Source: a virus. From it: a DNA stretch of 25,785 bases. Under the pieces are notes generated by a model, which was not told where the DNA came from, ran no database searches, and worked only from the letters and a program-made list of their open reading frames with translations. The translations under genes and the position numbers were made by a program. Every line of letters begins with the position of its first letter. The stretch's first letter is position 1. Shown piece after piece: positions 1 through 8,444 of the stretch. The DNA lies in the IMG/VR virus record IMGVR_UViG_3300030108_001163, positions 1 through 25,785 of that record; one strand, written 5' to 3'.

Positions 1-834
1 GCCTACGCTTTGCTCCAAGCCCGCCGCTTGCATACCAAGCTGACCACCTAGTTGAGCCCCGCCCATCTGCCTTTGTTTGGCGGCCTCAAAGGCTTGCTGA
101 GATTGTTGTAAAGCTTGCCCAAAACCTGCCTGACGTAGTTGAGATGCGGCTCTTGCCTCCTGATCCATCACATTACGGGCAAGTTCTTGTTCAGCTACGG
201 CTTGTCTAGAACCACCAAATGCTCCTGTCGCCGCGGCTTGAGCTTTTAAATCTTGTTCTCGCATTTTTCCTTGACGAGCAAGGTCGTCAAGAGTTTGTTG
301 AACCACTTCATCTTCATATTCGCTCATGAACGGTTGCAAACGATCTACTGGAGAATACTCACCCAAGGCGGTCCGTATGTCCTGACGGCCCGTGCCCAGC
401 ACATCACGGCCCATGTCCGACGCGCCCGTCAAGTAATTAGCAGCACGTTCTTGATATCCAAAAGGCACGTTCCTGTTTAGGTTTGCGCGAGCCGCAGCTT
501 GAGCCAACATTGACTGACCCTCGCGGGTAGCGCCTAAACCTTCTCGAAGGCCGCCAAAACCAAATGTCTCTACCCCTTCTGCACCTTTTTGGCCTAACTG
601 TGCAGCCTGCTGAACATAAGGGGCGTACATACCAATACCCATCTGCGCCATTTGCGCGGCCTGCTGTTGCAGGGGCGTGAGTCCCGCAACTTGATAAGCC
701 GGTGCAGAAACCGGTGGCGGCGGCATGTTTGCCAAGTTGTCAGTAATAAATTTTGATACCGCATCGAGAAGCCCCGTGCGATATTGTTCAATCGCGGGAT
801 CTTCACGGACAATAGTTGTTGTTGTTTCAGCCAC
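1..834 (-). CDS. Internal virion / ejection-type protein, C-terminus cut by window edge
   Basis: The frame is open from a GTG at 834 to base 1, giving 278 codons and no stop, so the 3' end lies outside. The start is fixed by a strong GGGAGGG at 841-847, six bases upstream; the gene overlaps the stop of the preceding gene by 8 bases. The protein begins MAETTTTIVREDPAIEQYR, has a Pro-rich stretch near residue 40, and then is dominated by Ala, Gln and Gly with long predicted helices. It includes the segment ATGAFGGSRQAVAEQE, followed by Gln/Ala-rich helices. Such sequences are common in marine phage proteins encoded next to membrane-active internal proteins. I infer an internal head or DNA-ejection protein; a tail-associated scaffold is an alternative. 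Confidence 0.75.
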   Translation of the reverse strand, partial: MAETTTTIVREDPAIEQYRTGLLDAVSKFITDNLANMPPPPVSAPAYQVAGLTPLQQQAAQMAQMGIGMYAPYVQQAAQLGQKGAEGVETFGFGGLREGLGATREGQSMLAQAAARANLNRNVPFGYQERAANYLTGASDMGRDVLGTGRQDIRTALGEYSPVDRLQPFMSEYEDEVVQQTLDDLARQGKMREQDLKAQAAATGAFGGSRQAVAEQELARNVMDQEARAASQLRQAGFGQALQQSQQAFEAAKQRQMGGAQLGGQLGMQAAGLEQSVG

Positions 835-2419
835 GAGCGGCCCTCCCTTCAAAGGTTCGCATCATGTCGTACATGCGTTTCATGCCGTCCTGCCGACTGC
901 CGTTGCCTGCACCCCGCACGGCTCGTGCGGTCATGACAAACTCGCCATCGGACAGCATTGCTGGGATGTCATCGGAAGTTTCGGTGCCGGGGCCACGAAT
1001 CGCCCCGTTTTTACGTGGGAAGTTGGTCATTTCCCCGCCACCTGCGGCGGCTTTGAACTGTGATCCGGGGAACGCGAACTGATAGGGTGTTCTGTCCATA
1101 CCGGCAAAGAAGTCGAAAGGCTCGGGCGGATCGCCGGGTTTAAAGCCACCCATTGCGCCGGTCAACGCCAAGCCTCCAAAACCTAAAGGTCCGTATGTTC
1201 GTAAAAGGCTAGGAGCCAATTCTTTAGCTAATTCTTTAGCTACCCCAAAACTTACCTCTCTGCCGGTTTCGTTGAGAATTAACTTTTGCATTTCCGTAGG
1301 GTCTAACTTTCCACTAAAAAATATGTCTTTTAAACTGTCTAACTTATTTGGTTGTGTAAAAAAGTTTTTCAAAGAGGTAAGAAGCCCCGGATCAGCCGCT
1401 TGTGCAACTGCGTCAAAATTAGGAAGGGCTAACGCGTCATCTACGGTGTCTATCAATTGTGTGGGATCGGATGCTTTTGCCGCAACACCGGGTGCGCCTG
1501 TAGATGTTTTTGCCGCAGCACCGGGTGAAGTAGCGTCAAAGGCGGTAGAAAGTTGATCTTGAGGTATCAAAGACCCACTAGGTGGAGGTTGTACGCCCGT
1601 AGAAAAAGGTTGTGCGCCTGTCGCTGCGGCTGGTGTGCCTGCCGCAGCAGGCGCTGTCGATACTAACTCAGACGCAGGCAATTCGGGTGCTACATAATCA
1701 GGGACAGCTTCTGTAAGTTTACTTGTTAAATCAGAAGGTGTGGGTAAAGTTGGGTTAACACCTCCCCCAAGACCTGTTGGCAAACCAGCTTTGACCCCGG
1801 CCATGAACTCTCCGCCCTTCAAGACACTACCGATTCCCGAAGAAAGACCGCCCATAGCACCACCAATCAACGCCCCTTTAAGTGCGTCTTTCAGGCTTCC
1901 ACCTTGAATAAGAGTGCCAATACCGCCGCCTAAAGTACCCGCCAGAATAGGTCCTACTCCGGGAATAAAACTAAGTCCGATAGACAGAACAATCGGAGCA
2001 ATCTTCTTGAATACTTTAACGACGCCTTTTACAGCTTTTTTGATCCCTTTAAATATCTTCTTTAGAAAAAACTCAGGCTGGCCGGTAACAGGGTTGATGC
2101 TGTTAAGTTCGTTACCCACGACATAACGCTCGGGTTCAATGCCCATGTCCCGCATACGGGCAAAAAGAGCTTCTTTCAAGGCAGGATCTTCTTCAAACAC
2201 CGCCATCGGTACGACTGTCTCACCCGTTGCAACGTGGGCTATGCGATCATCTTCTTCACGGCCAAACTCCGCAAGTTGCTCTGCTGTGGGTTTTACAATG
2301 TCGTAATAGGTGTCGGAGTTCAGGGCTTCGTCTGACCAATCGCCAACGGTGGCCGTCAAAAACGACGCTAACCCGCCCTCTGGGACCTCATATGGTTGTG
2401 GGGTTGCAACTGCGTTCAT
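827..2419 (-). CDS. Membrane-active internal virion (ejection-like) protein, 530 aa
   Basis: I place the start at the ATG at 2419 (MNAVATPQ); the longer frame needs a TTG. The N-terminal ~110 residues include IAHVATGETVVPMAV and MGIEPERYVVG. At about residues 118-139 there is a strongly basic amphipathic stretch (FLKKIFKGIKKAVKG and on). Residues 140-200 form a Gly-rich hydrophobic region with GxxxG-like spacing. The middle is low-complexity Ala/Pro/Thr. The C-terminus carries GPGTETSDDIPAMLSDGEF, a motif seen near the ends of many phage tail or internal proteins. A basic helix followed by a glycine-zipper segment suggests membrane insertion during DNA ejection. That role is inferred; a tail-tip structural role is possible. 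Confidence 0.75.
   Translation of the reverse strand: MNAVATPQPYEVPEGGLASFLTATVGDWSDEALNSDTYYDIVKPTAEQLAEFGREEDDRIAHVATGETVVPMAVFEEDPALKEALFARMRDMGIEPERYVVGNELNSINPVTGQPEFFLKKIFKGIKKAVKGVVKVFKKIAPIVLSIGLSFIPGVGPILAGTLGGGIGTLIQGGSLKDALKGALIGGAMGGLSSGIGSVLKGGEFMAGVKAGLPTGLGGGVNPTLPTPSDLTSKLTEAVPDYVAPELPASELVSTAPAAAGTPAAATGAQPFSTGVQPPPSGSLIPQDQLSTAFDATSPGAAAKTSTGAPGVAAKASDPTQLIDTVDDALALPNFDAVAQAADPGLLTSLKNFFTQPNKLDSLKDIFFSGKLDPTEMQKLILNETGREVSFGVAKELAKELAPSLLRTYGPLGFGGLALTGAMGGFKPGDPPEPFDFFAGMDRTPYQFAFPGSQFKAAAGGGEMTNFPRKNGAIRGPGTETSDDIPAMLSDGEFVMTARAVRGAGNGSRQDGMKRMYDMMRTFEGRAARG
841..847 (-). promoter_or_regulatory. Shine-Dalgarno setting a GTG start at 834
   Basis: The minus strand reads GGGAGGG here, six bases before the GTG at 834-832. 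It supports a GTG start for a gene that has no nearby ATG. Confidence 0.7.
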
Positions 2420-2457
2420 AGCTCTATCCCATCGCAATACATTATTGTATCAAAGCC

Positions 2458-2754
2458 CTACGGGGTTGACACTGTTACTGACCCCACACTACCGGTCGCC
2501 GAAAGACCCGCGGGGTGTGGTTTGTCAATTAAAACTATCTTTAGGATGCCATCTTGCTGAAAAATGGCCCCCGTCTCAAGGTTGTAGTCATTCTGCTGTA
2601 AATTCGTCAAAGTAAGGTCCGTGTGCCGTGCATCTCCAGGGTTGTTGAACTGGCGCAGAAACACGGAAAAAGAGCGCACGACCTCGGACATATACCCCGC
2701 GTTGTAGGCTTCTGGGGCGTTAGGAAACTCTGGTAATACAAGGCGACGGCTCAT
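2458..2754 (-). CDS. Small conserved virion-associated protein, 98 aa
   Basis: The ATG at 2754 overlaps the upstream stop as ATGA, showing translational coupling to the gp10-like gene. The protein starts MSRRLVLPEFPNAPEAYN and is globular in composition, with no membrane segment. It ends in GLSATGSVGSVTVSTP, which is almost the same as one unit of the 22-residue repeat in the 213-aa protein at 8445-9086. That shared tail suggests both are in the virion and perhaps share a contact or assembly module. I do not recognise a named family. A 38-base gap separates it from the next gene and holds a short AT-rich dyad (ATACA/TGTAT) of doubtful meaning. Confidence 0.75.
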   Translation of the reverse strand: MSRRLVLPEFPNAPEAYNAGYMSEVVRSFSVFLRQFNNPGDARHTDLTLTNLQQNDYNLETGAIFQQDGILKIVLIDKPHPAGLSATGSVGSVTVSTP

Positions 2755-4640
2755 CTTCGGCCATCCGGGCGGATATCGACTCTAGGTGCCCCCAAACGCC
2801 ACTGAATGTCTTCTCCAGTGCTTTGCAGCTTCAAAGCCATGCTACGGCCCCGGAGGCGAACATGCACGAGGTCCGTGAATTGCTCTACAGGCACCGTTGC
2901 CGTGCGCGTCACGCCGTTGGTTGACGTGGTGCTGTAGGCGGCTCCGGGTGCATTACGGGTCTGTAGGATAAAATTGACAGACGGACTATCCGAAATAGAC
3001 CCTGTAAACGTCACATCTGGCACCATTCTACGGATAAATGAGAAGTTTTCGCCGTCCCCAATATCAATCTGACTAGACTCAATAAACGAGTCCAAGCCGG
3101 TGTCGTTTTGCCCGTCGTTCAAGCCCAGTTCATGTTGATACAAGATGCCGTCTGTGCCTGCGGCTAAGGGGAAATCGTTGATGCCTCGGTCCACCCACGC
3201 CGTTCTGGCCATAGTGCCAAAAAACCACAATTGCTGCTGGTAGTCATAAACTACGTAGCGATCTATCTCATCAGACCCGGATGACGGGTAAAACCACCAA
3301 ACTTCACTAAAACTGGAGTTAAGCGCGGCAAAGACTTTTTCACCTTGCGCGTTGTTGAAATCAGAAAACACATAGTCCTTGACGGAGCAGGGCAAAGTCT
3401 GAACACGCCCCGTATACACGTAAAAATCGTCGTTACCCATCCAGTAAATCGTATCGTTGACCGATTTAGCGGCATTCGGACCCATAATCGTGACATTTTC
3501 AGACACCATGTTGATGCCAAACGTGAAAGGCGGTCCCAAAAATTGCATGGCATGTAGCGAAACGTCAGTAAAAACAATGATCTGTTGCCGTGTTTCTACC
3601 GCCGTGACGATCTCTGATCCAGAGCCCAAGCGAAGATCACCCGCAGTGTTCGTGGCTAAAGACTGCCACACCAAAGGGTTTTCTTGGTCTGAAAAACGTA
3701 TTAACAGCGGGTCTTGTGTGCCAATCGCATTTTCAGGGTCACACCCAAAAACAATCACGTGCCGGTCCCTATCGGAAACCAGCACCTGTTTGGCAATAGT
3801 AGGCGTCGTAGAGTCGGCACCCGCTCGGTCACTAATTGCCACGGCGCGTGAAGTCAGGCCCGTGCTTTTATCCCAATAAAAAATACCGGCATCTCGGGCA
3901 TTTATGATTAAATCTTCGCCAAAATTGTCATGACTCCACAGTCGTAGTGTAGATCCTACAGCAATCAAAGAAGACGCTGAGCCCCATGTTCCACGGCCCC
4001 ACAAACCCGCACCCCAACCTGTACCTGCTACGGTGGTATCTAGACCAGTATTAATCTGGTAAGCGCCAACTACAGAGCTTCCTCCGTTACCCGTGTCACT
4101 GCTGTTAGCACTTACAGCGGTCCCGGAAGTGTCTTTTGCAGCAACGGTATAGCTGTTGTCGTTAACAATACTGGCGATTTGGTACTCTTGGTTAAGGACA
4201 GCCGCCGTAATGTTACCCCCGAGAGATGCCGCGCCACTAAAAGTAACAAAATCATTAACAATTGCGCCGTGGGCCGTGTCAGATACAGTGATGGTGGAGG
4301 AGCCGTTGGTGGCTGAAAAAGTCACATCCCCCGCAGAGGTGGTTAGCCTAATAGGGGTGATATCGTTATAGCCCCCACCCTCTTCTATATAATATTTAAG
4401 ATGTGTCCCCACACCGTTAAAACGGCTGCCGTCTAACGCTACAAAAGGCTTGAGGGCTCGGGCCGATCCAAGGTACGTGGCCGCAGATAATTTAATCCAG
4501 CCGCCTAGTTTTTCTGGGGTTCCAAACCGAAAACGAATTTTATCGCAGTTAAACCAGCCACCCTCATTGGCATAAGAGGTCAGTTCTCTAACTATTCCGG
4601 GTCTAAATTGTAGCTTTGTAAGTGGCACGTTATTTAGCAC
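2751..4640 (-). CDS. Large structural protein, P22 gp10-like (tail hub/nozzle-type), 629 aa
   Basis: The start is a GTG at 4640 (MLNNVPLTKLQF), overlapping the upstream gene by 11 bases; a second in-frame GTG four codons on is possible. The N-terminus has NEGGWFNCDKIRFRFGTPEKLGGW, then a Ser/Thr/Val-rich section around residues 95-190, a section with repeated aromatic and acidic beta-strand-like segments (residues 210-500), and a conserved-looking end with LVHVRLRGRSMALKLQS and WRLGAPRVDIRPDGRR. This pattern recalls large beta-rich phage proteins annotated as P22 gp10 or tail stabilisation proteins. In P22, gp10 caps the gp4 adaptor. A gp4-like gene is in the same operon, which supports the assignment, but the homology is from memory. 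Confidence 0.65.
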   Translation of the reverse strand: MLNNVPLTKLQFRPGIVRELTSYANEGGWFNCDKIRFRFGTPEKLGGWIKLSAATYLGSARALKPFVALDGSRFNGVGTHLKYYIEEGGGYNDITPIRLTTSAGDVTFSATNGSSTITVSDTAHGAIVNDFVTFSGAASLGGNITAAVLNQEYQIASIVNDNSYTVAAKDTSGTAVSANSSDTGNGGSSVVGAYQINTGLDTTVAGTGWGAGLWGRGTWGSASSLIAVGSTLRLWSHDNFGEDLIINARDAGIFYWDKSTGLTSRAVAISDRAGADSTTPTIAKQVLVSDRDRHVIVFGCDPENAIGTQDPLLIRFSDQENPLVWQSLATNTAGDLRLGSGSEIVTAVETRQQIIVFTDVSLHAMQFLGPPFTFGINMVSENVTIMGPNAAKSVNDTIYWMGNDDFYVYTGRVQTLPCSVKDYVFSDFNNAQGEKVFAALNSSFSEVWWFYPSSGSDEIDRYVVYDYQQQLWFFGTMARTAWVDRGINDFPLAAGTDGILYQHELGLNDGQNDTGLDSFIESSQIDIGDGENFSFIRRMVPDVTFTGSISDSPSVNFILQTRNAPGAAYSTTSTNGVTRTATVPVEQFTDLVHVRLRGRSMALKLQSTGEDIQWRLGAPRVDIRPDGRR

Positions 4641-5100
4641 CTTGTATGAGAGAAACTGTGCCTAAAATCACACTTCCTGCAAGCAACACTCCAATCACAA
4701 TAAAAATAGCGTCTTTAAAAACTCGTTTACGCCTGCGTTGTCGATAAATGGCATCTTCCCGTTGAGCTTTGATTTTTCTACGAAGAAATATCATTTCTTG
4801 GTAGGTTTCAACGCCGTAAGTCCAGACTATCAATTCTCGTATTTGTTTTTCCTGTTCCTCTAACTTTTTTTTCGCTATGACGCTGTTAAGGGCTTGTTGT
4901 TCAACCGTGTTGCCATCAAATAACTTTTTAAATATCCCAGGTGACTCTGCTTCTTTTTCTGCCTCTTTAAGATCCGAGGCGTAGCCATACCATGCGCCCA
5001 GTTTTTGAGCCACATGCTCTATTTCTGCACCCTGATTGACTAGAGTCTGAATGCCCTTGAAAGTCGTAGAGGCCATTGCAATTAAAGAAAGCGGGTCCAT
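4630..5100 (-). CDS. Phage protein with C-terminal membrane anchor, 156 aa
   Basis: The ATG at 5100 overlaps the upstream stop in a TAATG junction. The N-terminal part (MDPLSLIAMASTTFKG) is followed by a charged, helical middle with many Glu, Lys and Arg residues. A basic run, RQRRRKRVFKD, sits at about residues 121-130. Residues 131-152 form one transmembrane helix, leaving only a few residues after it. The basic patch just before the helix predicts that most of the protein is cytoplasmic. Similar tail-anchored proteins recur in marine T7-like and related podoviruses beside structural genes, without a known function. A role in lysis or ejection is possible but unproven. Confidence 0.8.
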   Translation of the reverse strand: MDPLSLIAMASTTFKGIQTLVNQGAEIEHVAQKLGAWYGYASDLKEAEKEAESPGIFKKLFDGNTVEQQALNSVIAKKKLEEQEKQIRELIVWTYGVETYQEMIFLRRKIKAQREDAIYRQRRRKRVFKDAIFIVIGVLLAGSVILGTVSLIQGAK

Positions 5101-5255
5101 TAGTCATCGCTTTCAACTTCTGGCTCGACCTGACTTCCAGCCTGCTCTTTGATTTTGACAACCAAGGGCCATGCACCTGATTTGGTAGGCATCTCACCTA
5201 AAACTTGTAGCACGGAGTTAACTTCCTCCACACTAAGCTCTAATTTTATGACCAC
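5100..5255 (-). CDS. Small conserved phage protein, 51 aa
   Basis: This short frame fills the gap between two genes. It reads (M)VIKLELSVEEVNSVLQ, then VLGEMPTKSGAWPLVVKIKEQ and an acidic end, and stops in a TAATG overlap with the next ATG. The pattern VEEVNxVLxxLGxxP followed by a KIKEQ-type helix recurs in many marine phage small proteins, from memory. The start is unusual: no ATG is available, only a GTG at 5255 or an ATA three codons downstream at the place where relatives usually have Met-Lys-Leu. I chose GTG. The upstream GGGGCGGG is a weak ribosome site, so translation may be coupled to the overlapping upstream gene. Function unknown. Confidence 0.75.
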   Translation of the reverse strand: MVIKLELSVEEVNSVLQVLGEMPTKSGAWPLVVKIKEQAGSQVEPEVESDD

Positions 5256-5560
5256 GGAATGCCCGCCCCTGTTGTAGGGGTCTTTGACTCCGTTATCTGT
5301 GCATCAATAGATGCTTCGATAGCTGTCACCTCGTCAGCCCCAATCGCCGCCTTCGCCCAACCCACAGCCGTGGACTCAGTGATATCAGCCCACTCGACAA
5401 ACGATTCTCCGGGAGCTTCAAGCCCTACAGAACCATAACGTGACCCAGCGTGATCGCCATCAACCTTATCGCAACACCAATGCACTTGCGTAACTACGTT
5501 AGTTTTACCGTCAAATGAAACGTCGTAGTCCATTGCAGCAATAGTCCATGTATGTGCCAT
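5246..5560 (-). CDS. Small conserved phage protein, 104 aa (DUF7936-like)
   Basis: The ATG at 5560 is preceded by GGAG a few bases away. The protein starts MAHTWTIAAMDYDVSFDGK, has a TQVHWCC segment, then ESFVEWADITESTAVGWAKA, and ends in GAGIPWS. The order of an N-terminal beta section, a helix with VGWxxA and a short Pro-Trp end matches a widespread small phage family located right after tail-fibre genes, which I believe is DUF7936; the name is from memory. It follows the fibre gene by one base, so a role as fibre chaperone or connector can be suggested, but nothing in the sequence shows it. Its last 10 bases overlap the 51-aa gene. Confidence 0.75.
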   Translation of the reverse strand: MAHTWTIAAMDYDVSFDGKTNVVTQVHWCCDKVDGDHAGSRYGSVGLEAPGESFVEWADITESTAVGWAKAAIGADEVTAIEASIDAQITESKTPTTGAGIPWS

Positions 5561-5561
5561 T

Positions 5562-8432
5562 TTATGCTCCTTTTAGTGCCGCTATTTCGGCCTTTAATTC
5601 ATTTACCTGTGCAGACAGTTCTTGGATAGCTTTAACCATTGACGGAATCATGTCGCTCATCTTTAAAGCAAGCTTGGTTTCTTCATCTGTATACTTGTAT
5701 TCGTGTACAAGCTCTGGCAAAACGTCTTCGACCTCTTGAGCCACAAAACCCATGATGTCGTTACCGTCACCATTCTTCCAATCAAACCTGCGCGGCTGTA
5801 GGGCATTAATTGTGTCAAGCCCTTTGTCCAAGTCTCTTACATTTTCTTTAAGAGAAACATCCGAAAGAGATGTAATGCTACTAGAGGTTGCAAAAATTTG
5901 ACCGGCATACGTAACATAAAACTTATATGCACTATCACCAGTGTCATATAAACCATAACCAACATCACCAGCACCACCATCACCTGTAACTTGACAATTT
6001 GCCGTGCTATTTGTTCCGCTACTTGCTGGGCGTAACTTTATTCCTGCGCCAGAAAGTGTGCCAGAGGTCGTTCCAACGAGTAAATTACCGTCGTGAGTAA
6101 CCCGCATCCGTTCTGTGGTTGTTTGACCGGTGCCGGGTGCTTGTGGAGTAGTATAAAAAACTAACGCCATACCCCCGTCATTGTCTTGGCTATACGCCTC
6201 CCTTGCGACGGCGTTGATAGCCGCGCCAACCTTGGGGTTTGTGGTTGTAAATTGAGGGTCTGTGCTTCCGAACTGAATAGCGGGCGTAAACTTGCTGGTT
6301 GTGTTCATGCCGCCAGCAGTTAACAAAAGACCGGAGCCAGAACCATCAAACGAGCTTGTTCCTGCACCTGTGCTTTCAATGTGAATACGAGATCCAGCAC
6401 CGCTTGTTCCAGAAACATGGAGCTTTGATGTTGGATCTGTTGTACCAACACCTAAATCACCATTGCTATCAAGGCGCATGACCTCTGCTGGAGTAGAGCC
6501 AACTAAAAACTGCATCTGGCTGGTGCCACTGGAGCCGCCATTTTTAATAACAGACACCAAACTGTTTCCAGCGTCGGCAAACTTGATCTCGCCACTAGCA
6601 AGCATCACCTGATTGCCATTTACAGTAAATTTATTGGATAGTGATGTTGCGCCAATACCTACATTACCAGAGCTGTCAATACGCATACGCTCTGCAGCAT
6701 TCACGCCAAATCTTAAAGAGTCACCTGCGTGCTTATATTGAATATATCCAATATCATTATCAGACTCGTTACCGAAAAAAATGTTTGCACTGTTTGCAGA
6801 TGAGCCTGCAAGCAACGTCATCCCAAAATTAGTATCGTTTGACTCCAGCACTAAATTTTGTGCCGAGACGCTTGCAGTGTTGCTACTTGCAGACTCCTTG
6901 ACATGGAGTTGACCACTGACCGTGGCGCCAGTACCAATACCTACGTTACCGGAGCTATCGATACGCATACGTTCTGTTGATGCACCCCCAAAGGTAAACC
7001 CGCCATCACTTGATCCGGTAGATTGAAAACCAATGAGGTTGTTAGCGTTATCTACTGTAATGTCTAGATATGCGTTGTCGCCTGATGTAAATCGCTCAAA
7101 TCGAATTAATGGGTCTGTCGAACCCGTAGATGACTCAGTAACTTTTACATGAAGCGGGGCGTCTACGCTCGACGTACCAATACCTACGTTTCCGGAGCTA
7201 GTGTCAATCCGCATAAGCTCTGAGCCAGAAACGTCAAAAGTAAAATCTCTCAGCGTTGATCCTGTATCAAACTCGATTCCGGTATCGCTATGCGTTATCG
7301 TTGACGCATAGCCTGATGTCGCTGTGCTATCAATAGTAATTCCAGATGTAGACCCATCGCTTGATGCCGCTAAAACACCACCAAGAACGTGCAATGATTT
7401 TTGAGGGTCGGTTGCGGATATGCCCACTTTACCGCCAGCCTGAATAACAAACTTGTCAGCGGTAGACGCAGAGCCAACAGCTAATGCAATGTCTGCTGAC
7501 GCGTTTCCAGCCTGAATGTTTACGCCATTGTCTGAGGCTTCTTGTATGTCTACGCGATAACCTGTTCGCGGTGAAGTAACCCCAACTCCCAAGTCATTTC
7601 CGCTTGTTATGGTAATCGCAGTGCTACTGGCGTTATCGTCGATGCCTGTGGAGGTAAACGTAGTAAACGTGCCTGCGGCGGCTGTTGAGCCTCCAATGGT
7701 GACATTATCTGCGGTGCCGCCATTGATATCAGCAGTAGTCAGCACTGCACTTGCTACCGTTACTACGCCTGTAGAATCGGCAATAGACCCTGCCGACGTG
7801 CCGTCCTTTGCTTTAATGTTGGTAACTTCAATATTGGTGGTGTCAACCGTTGTCGCGTTGGCTGTCGTAAATGTTCCTACAGCGGCGGTAGAGCCTCCGA
7901 TAGTCACATTGTCCGCAGTGCCTCCGTTAATATCAGCAGTGGTTAGTGCCGCACTGGCAGCCGTAAGCCCGGTTACTGTAAGATCAACGTTTACATCTGT
8001 GACTGTGGCACCTGATCCCCCGCCATTAAACTTCAGCAAAACATCTGCGCCGTTGACAATCTCAAAGTCGTTAGATGCGTTGTAAGTGCCCTGAAAGACA
8101 ATGATTGACCGGCTACTAGACAGGCTGTTACGGATGTGAACAATTTTTTCGGCGTCATTTGGCGTGAGTTGCACATATGCCGTGCCACCCAAGTCCCCGC
8201 CATCCACAAACTCAATAAACTTGTTTCTGCCGTTAGATGAGGCCCCGTCCGTTATGGGCAGGCTGTTTGGAGATCCAGAGCTTCCCGCAGACGAAAGCGT
8301 GATTGAAATAATCCCGTTAACCGCTTCGTCTAGAATGTCAAAGTTGGTGTTGGTGGTATCACCCCAGGTGCCTGACTGTTCGCCAGTTCCAATCTTTTCA
8401 ATACCGAGATTAGTTGTGTATGTACTAGCCAT
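5562..8432 (-). CDS. Tail fibre/spike with C-terminal S74 intramolecular chaperone, 956 aa
   Basis: The N-terminus, YTTNLGIEKIGTGEQSGTW with FDILDEAV, is typical of marine phage fibres and probably anchors to the particle. The middle is Ser/Thr/Gly/Asp-rich and built of repeats: five copies of a (E)xMRIDSSGNVGIGT-type unit and two of TTADINGGTADNVTIGG. The C-terminal 100 residues fit a Peptidase_S74 domain: SDVSLKENVRDL, then ALQPRRFDW, IMGFVAQEVEDVLPELV, and a final heptad-like coiled coil. Ser857 and Lys862 have the same spacing as the known Ser911/Lys916 dyad of endosialidase NF, so the trimer probably cleaves before Ser857 and releases the chaperone. Function: host receptor binding. Confidence 0.9.
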   Translation of the reverse strand: MASTYTTNLGIEKIGTGEQSGTWGDTTNTNFDILDEAVNGIISITLSSAGSSGSPNSLPITDGASSNGRNKFIEFVDGGDLGGTAYVQLTPNDAEKIVHIRNSLSSSRSIIVFQGTYNASNDFEIVNGADVLLKFNGGGSGATVTDVNVDLTVTGLTAASAALTTADINGGTADNVTIGGSTAAVGTFTTANATTVDTTNIEVTNIKAKDGTSAGSIADSTGVVTVASAVLTTADINGGTADNVTIGGSTAAAGTFTTFTSTGIDDNASSTAITITSGNDLGVGVTSPRTGYRVDIQEASDNGVNIQAGNASADIALAVGSASTADKFVIQAGGKVGISATDPQKSLHVLGGVLAASSDGSTSGITIDSTATSGYASTITHSDTGIEFDTGSTLRDFTFDVSGSELMRIDTSSGNVGIGTSSVDAPLHVKVTESSTGSTDPLIRFERFTSGDNAYLDITVDNANNLIGFQSTGSSDGGFTFGGASTERMRIDSSGNVGIGTGATVSGQLHVKESASSNTASVSAQNLVLESNDTNFGMTLLAGSSANSANIFFGNESDNDIGYIQYKHAGDSLRFGVNAAERMRIDSSGNVGIGATSLSNKFTVNGNQVMLASGEIKFADAGNSLVSVIKNGGSSGTSQMQFLVGSTPAEVMRLDSNGDLGVGTTDPTSKLHVSGTSGAGSRIHIESTGAGTSSFDGSGSGLLLTAGGMNTTSKFTPAIQFGSTDPQFTTTNPKVGAAINAVAREAYSQDNDGGMALVFYTTPQAPGTGQTTTERMRVTHDGNLLVGTTSGTLSGAGIKLRPASSGTNSTANCQVTGDGGAGDVGYGLYDTGDSAYKFYVTYAGQIFATSSSITSLSDVSLKENVRDLDKGLDTINALQPRRFDWKNGDGNDIMGFVAQEVEDVLPELVHEYKYTDEETKLALKMSDMIPSMVKAIQELSAQVNELKAEIAALKGA
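7663..7959. repeat. Two diverged copies of a ~90-bp coding repeat, 204 bp apart
   Basis: Copies at about 7663-7755 and 7867-7959 encode nearly the same peptide, TTADINGGTADNVTIGGSTAA, within the fibre shaft. Third-position differences show an old duplication, selected at the protein level. Confidence 0.8.
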
Positions 8433-8444
8433 TTTTCAGTCCTT

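Noticed and set aside
2420-2457. Short AT-rich dyad and an 8-codon frame before the 530-aa gene, as promoter or leader peptide
   Set aside because: The dyad arms are five bases and no convincing -35 is present; an 8-codon frame ending at the start codon is easily by chance.
3263-3577. A 104-aa minus-strand frame within the gp10-like gene
   Set aside because: Fully inside a longer gene on the same strand, with no ribosome site or conserved pattern.
4967-5197. A 76-aa minus-strand frame over 4967-5197
   Set aside because: It overlaps the 156-aa gene in another frame; the 51-aa frame fits the gap, has the TAATG junction and a familiar sequence pattern.
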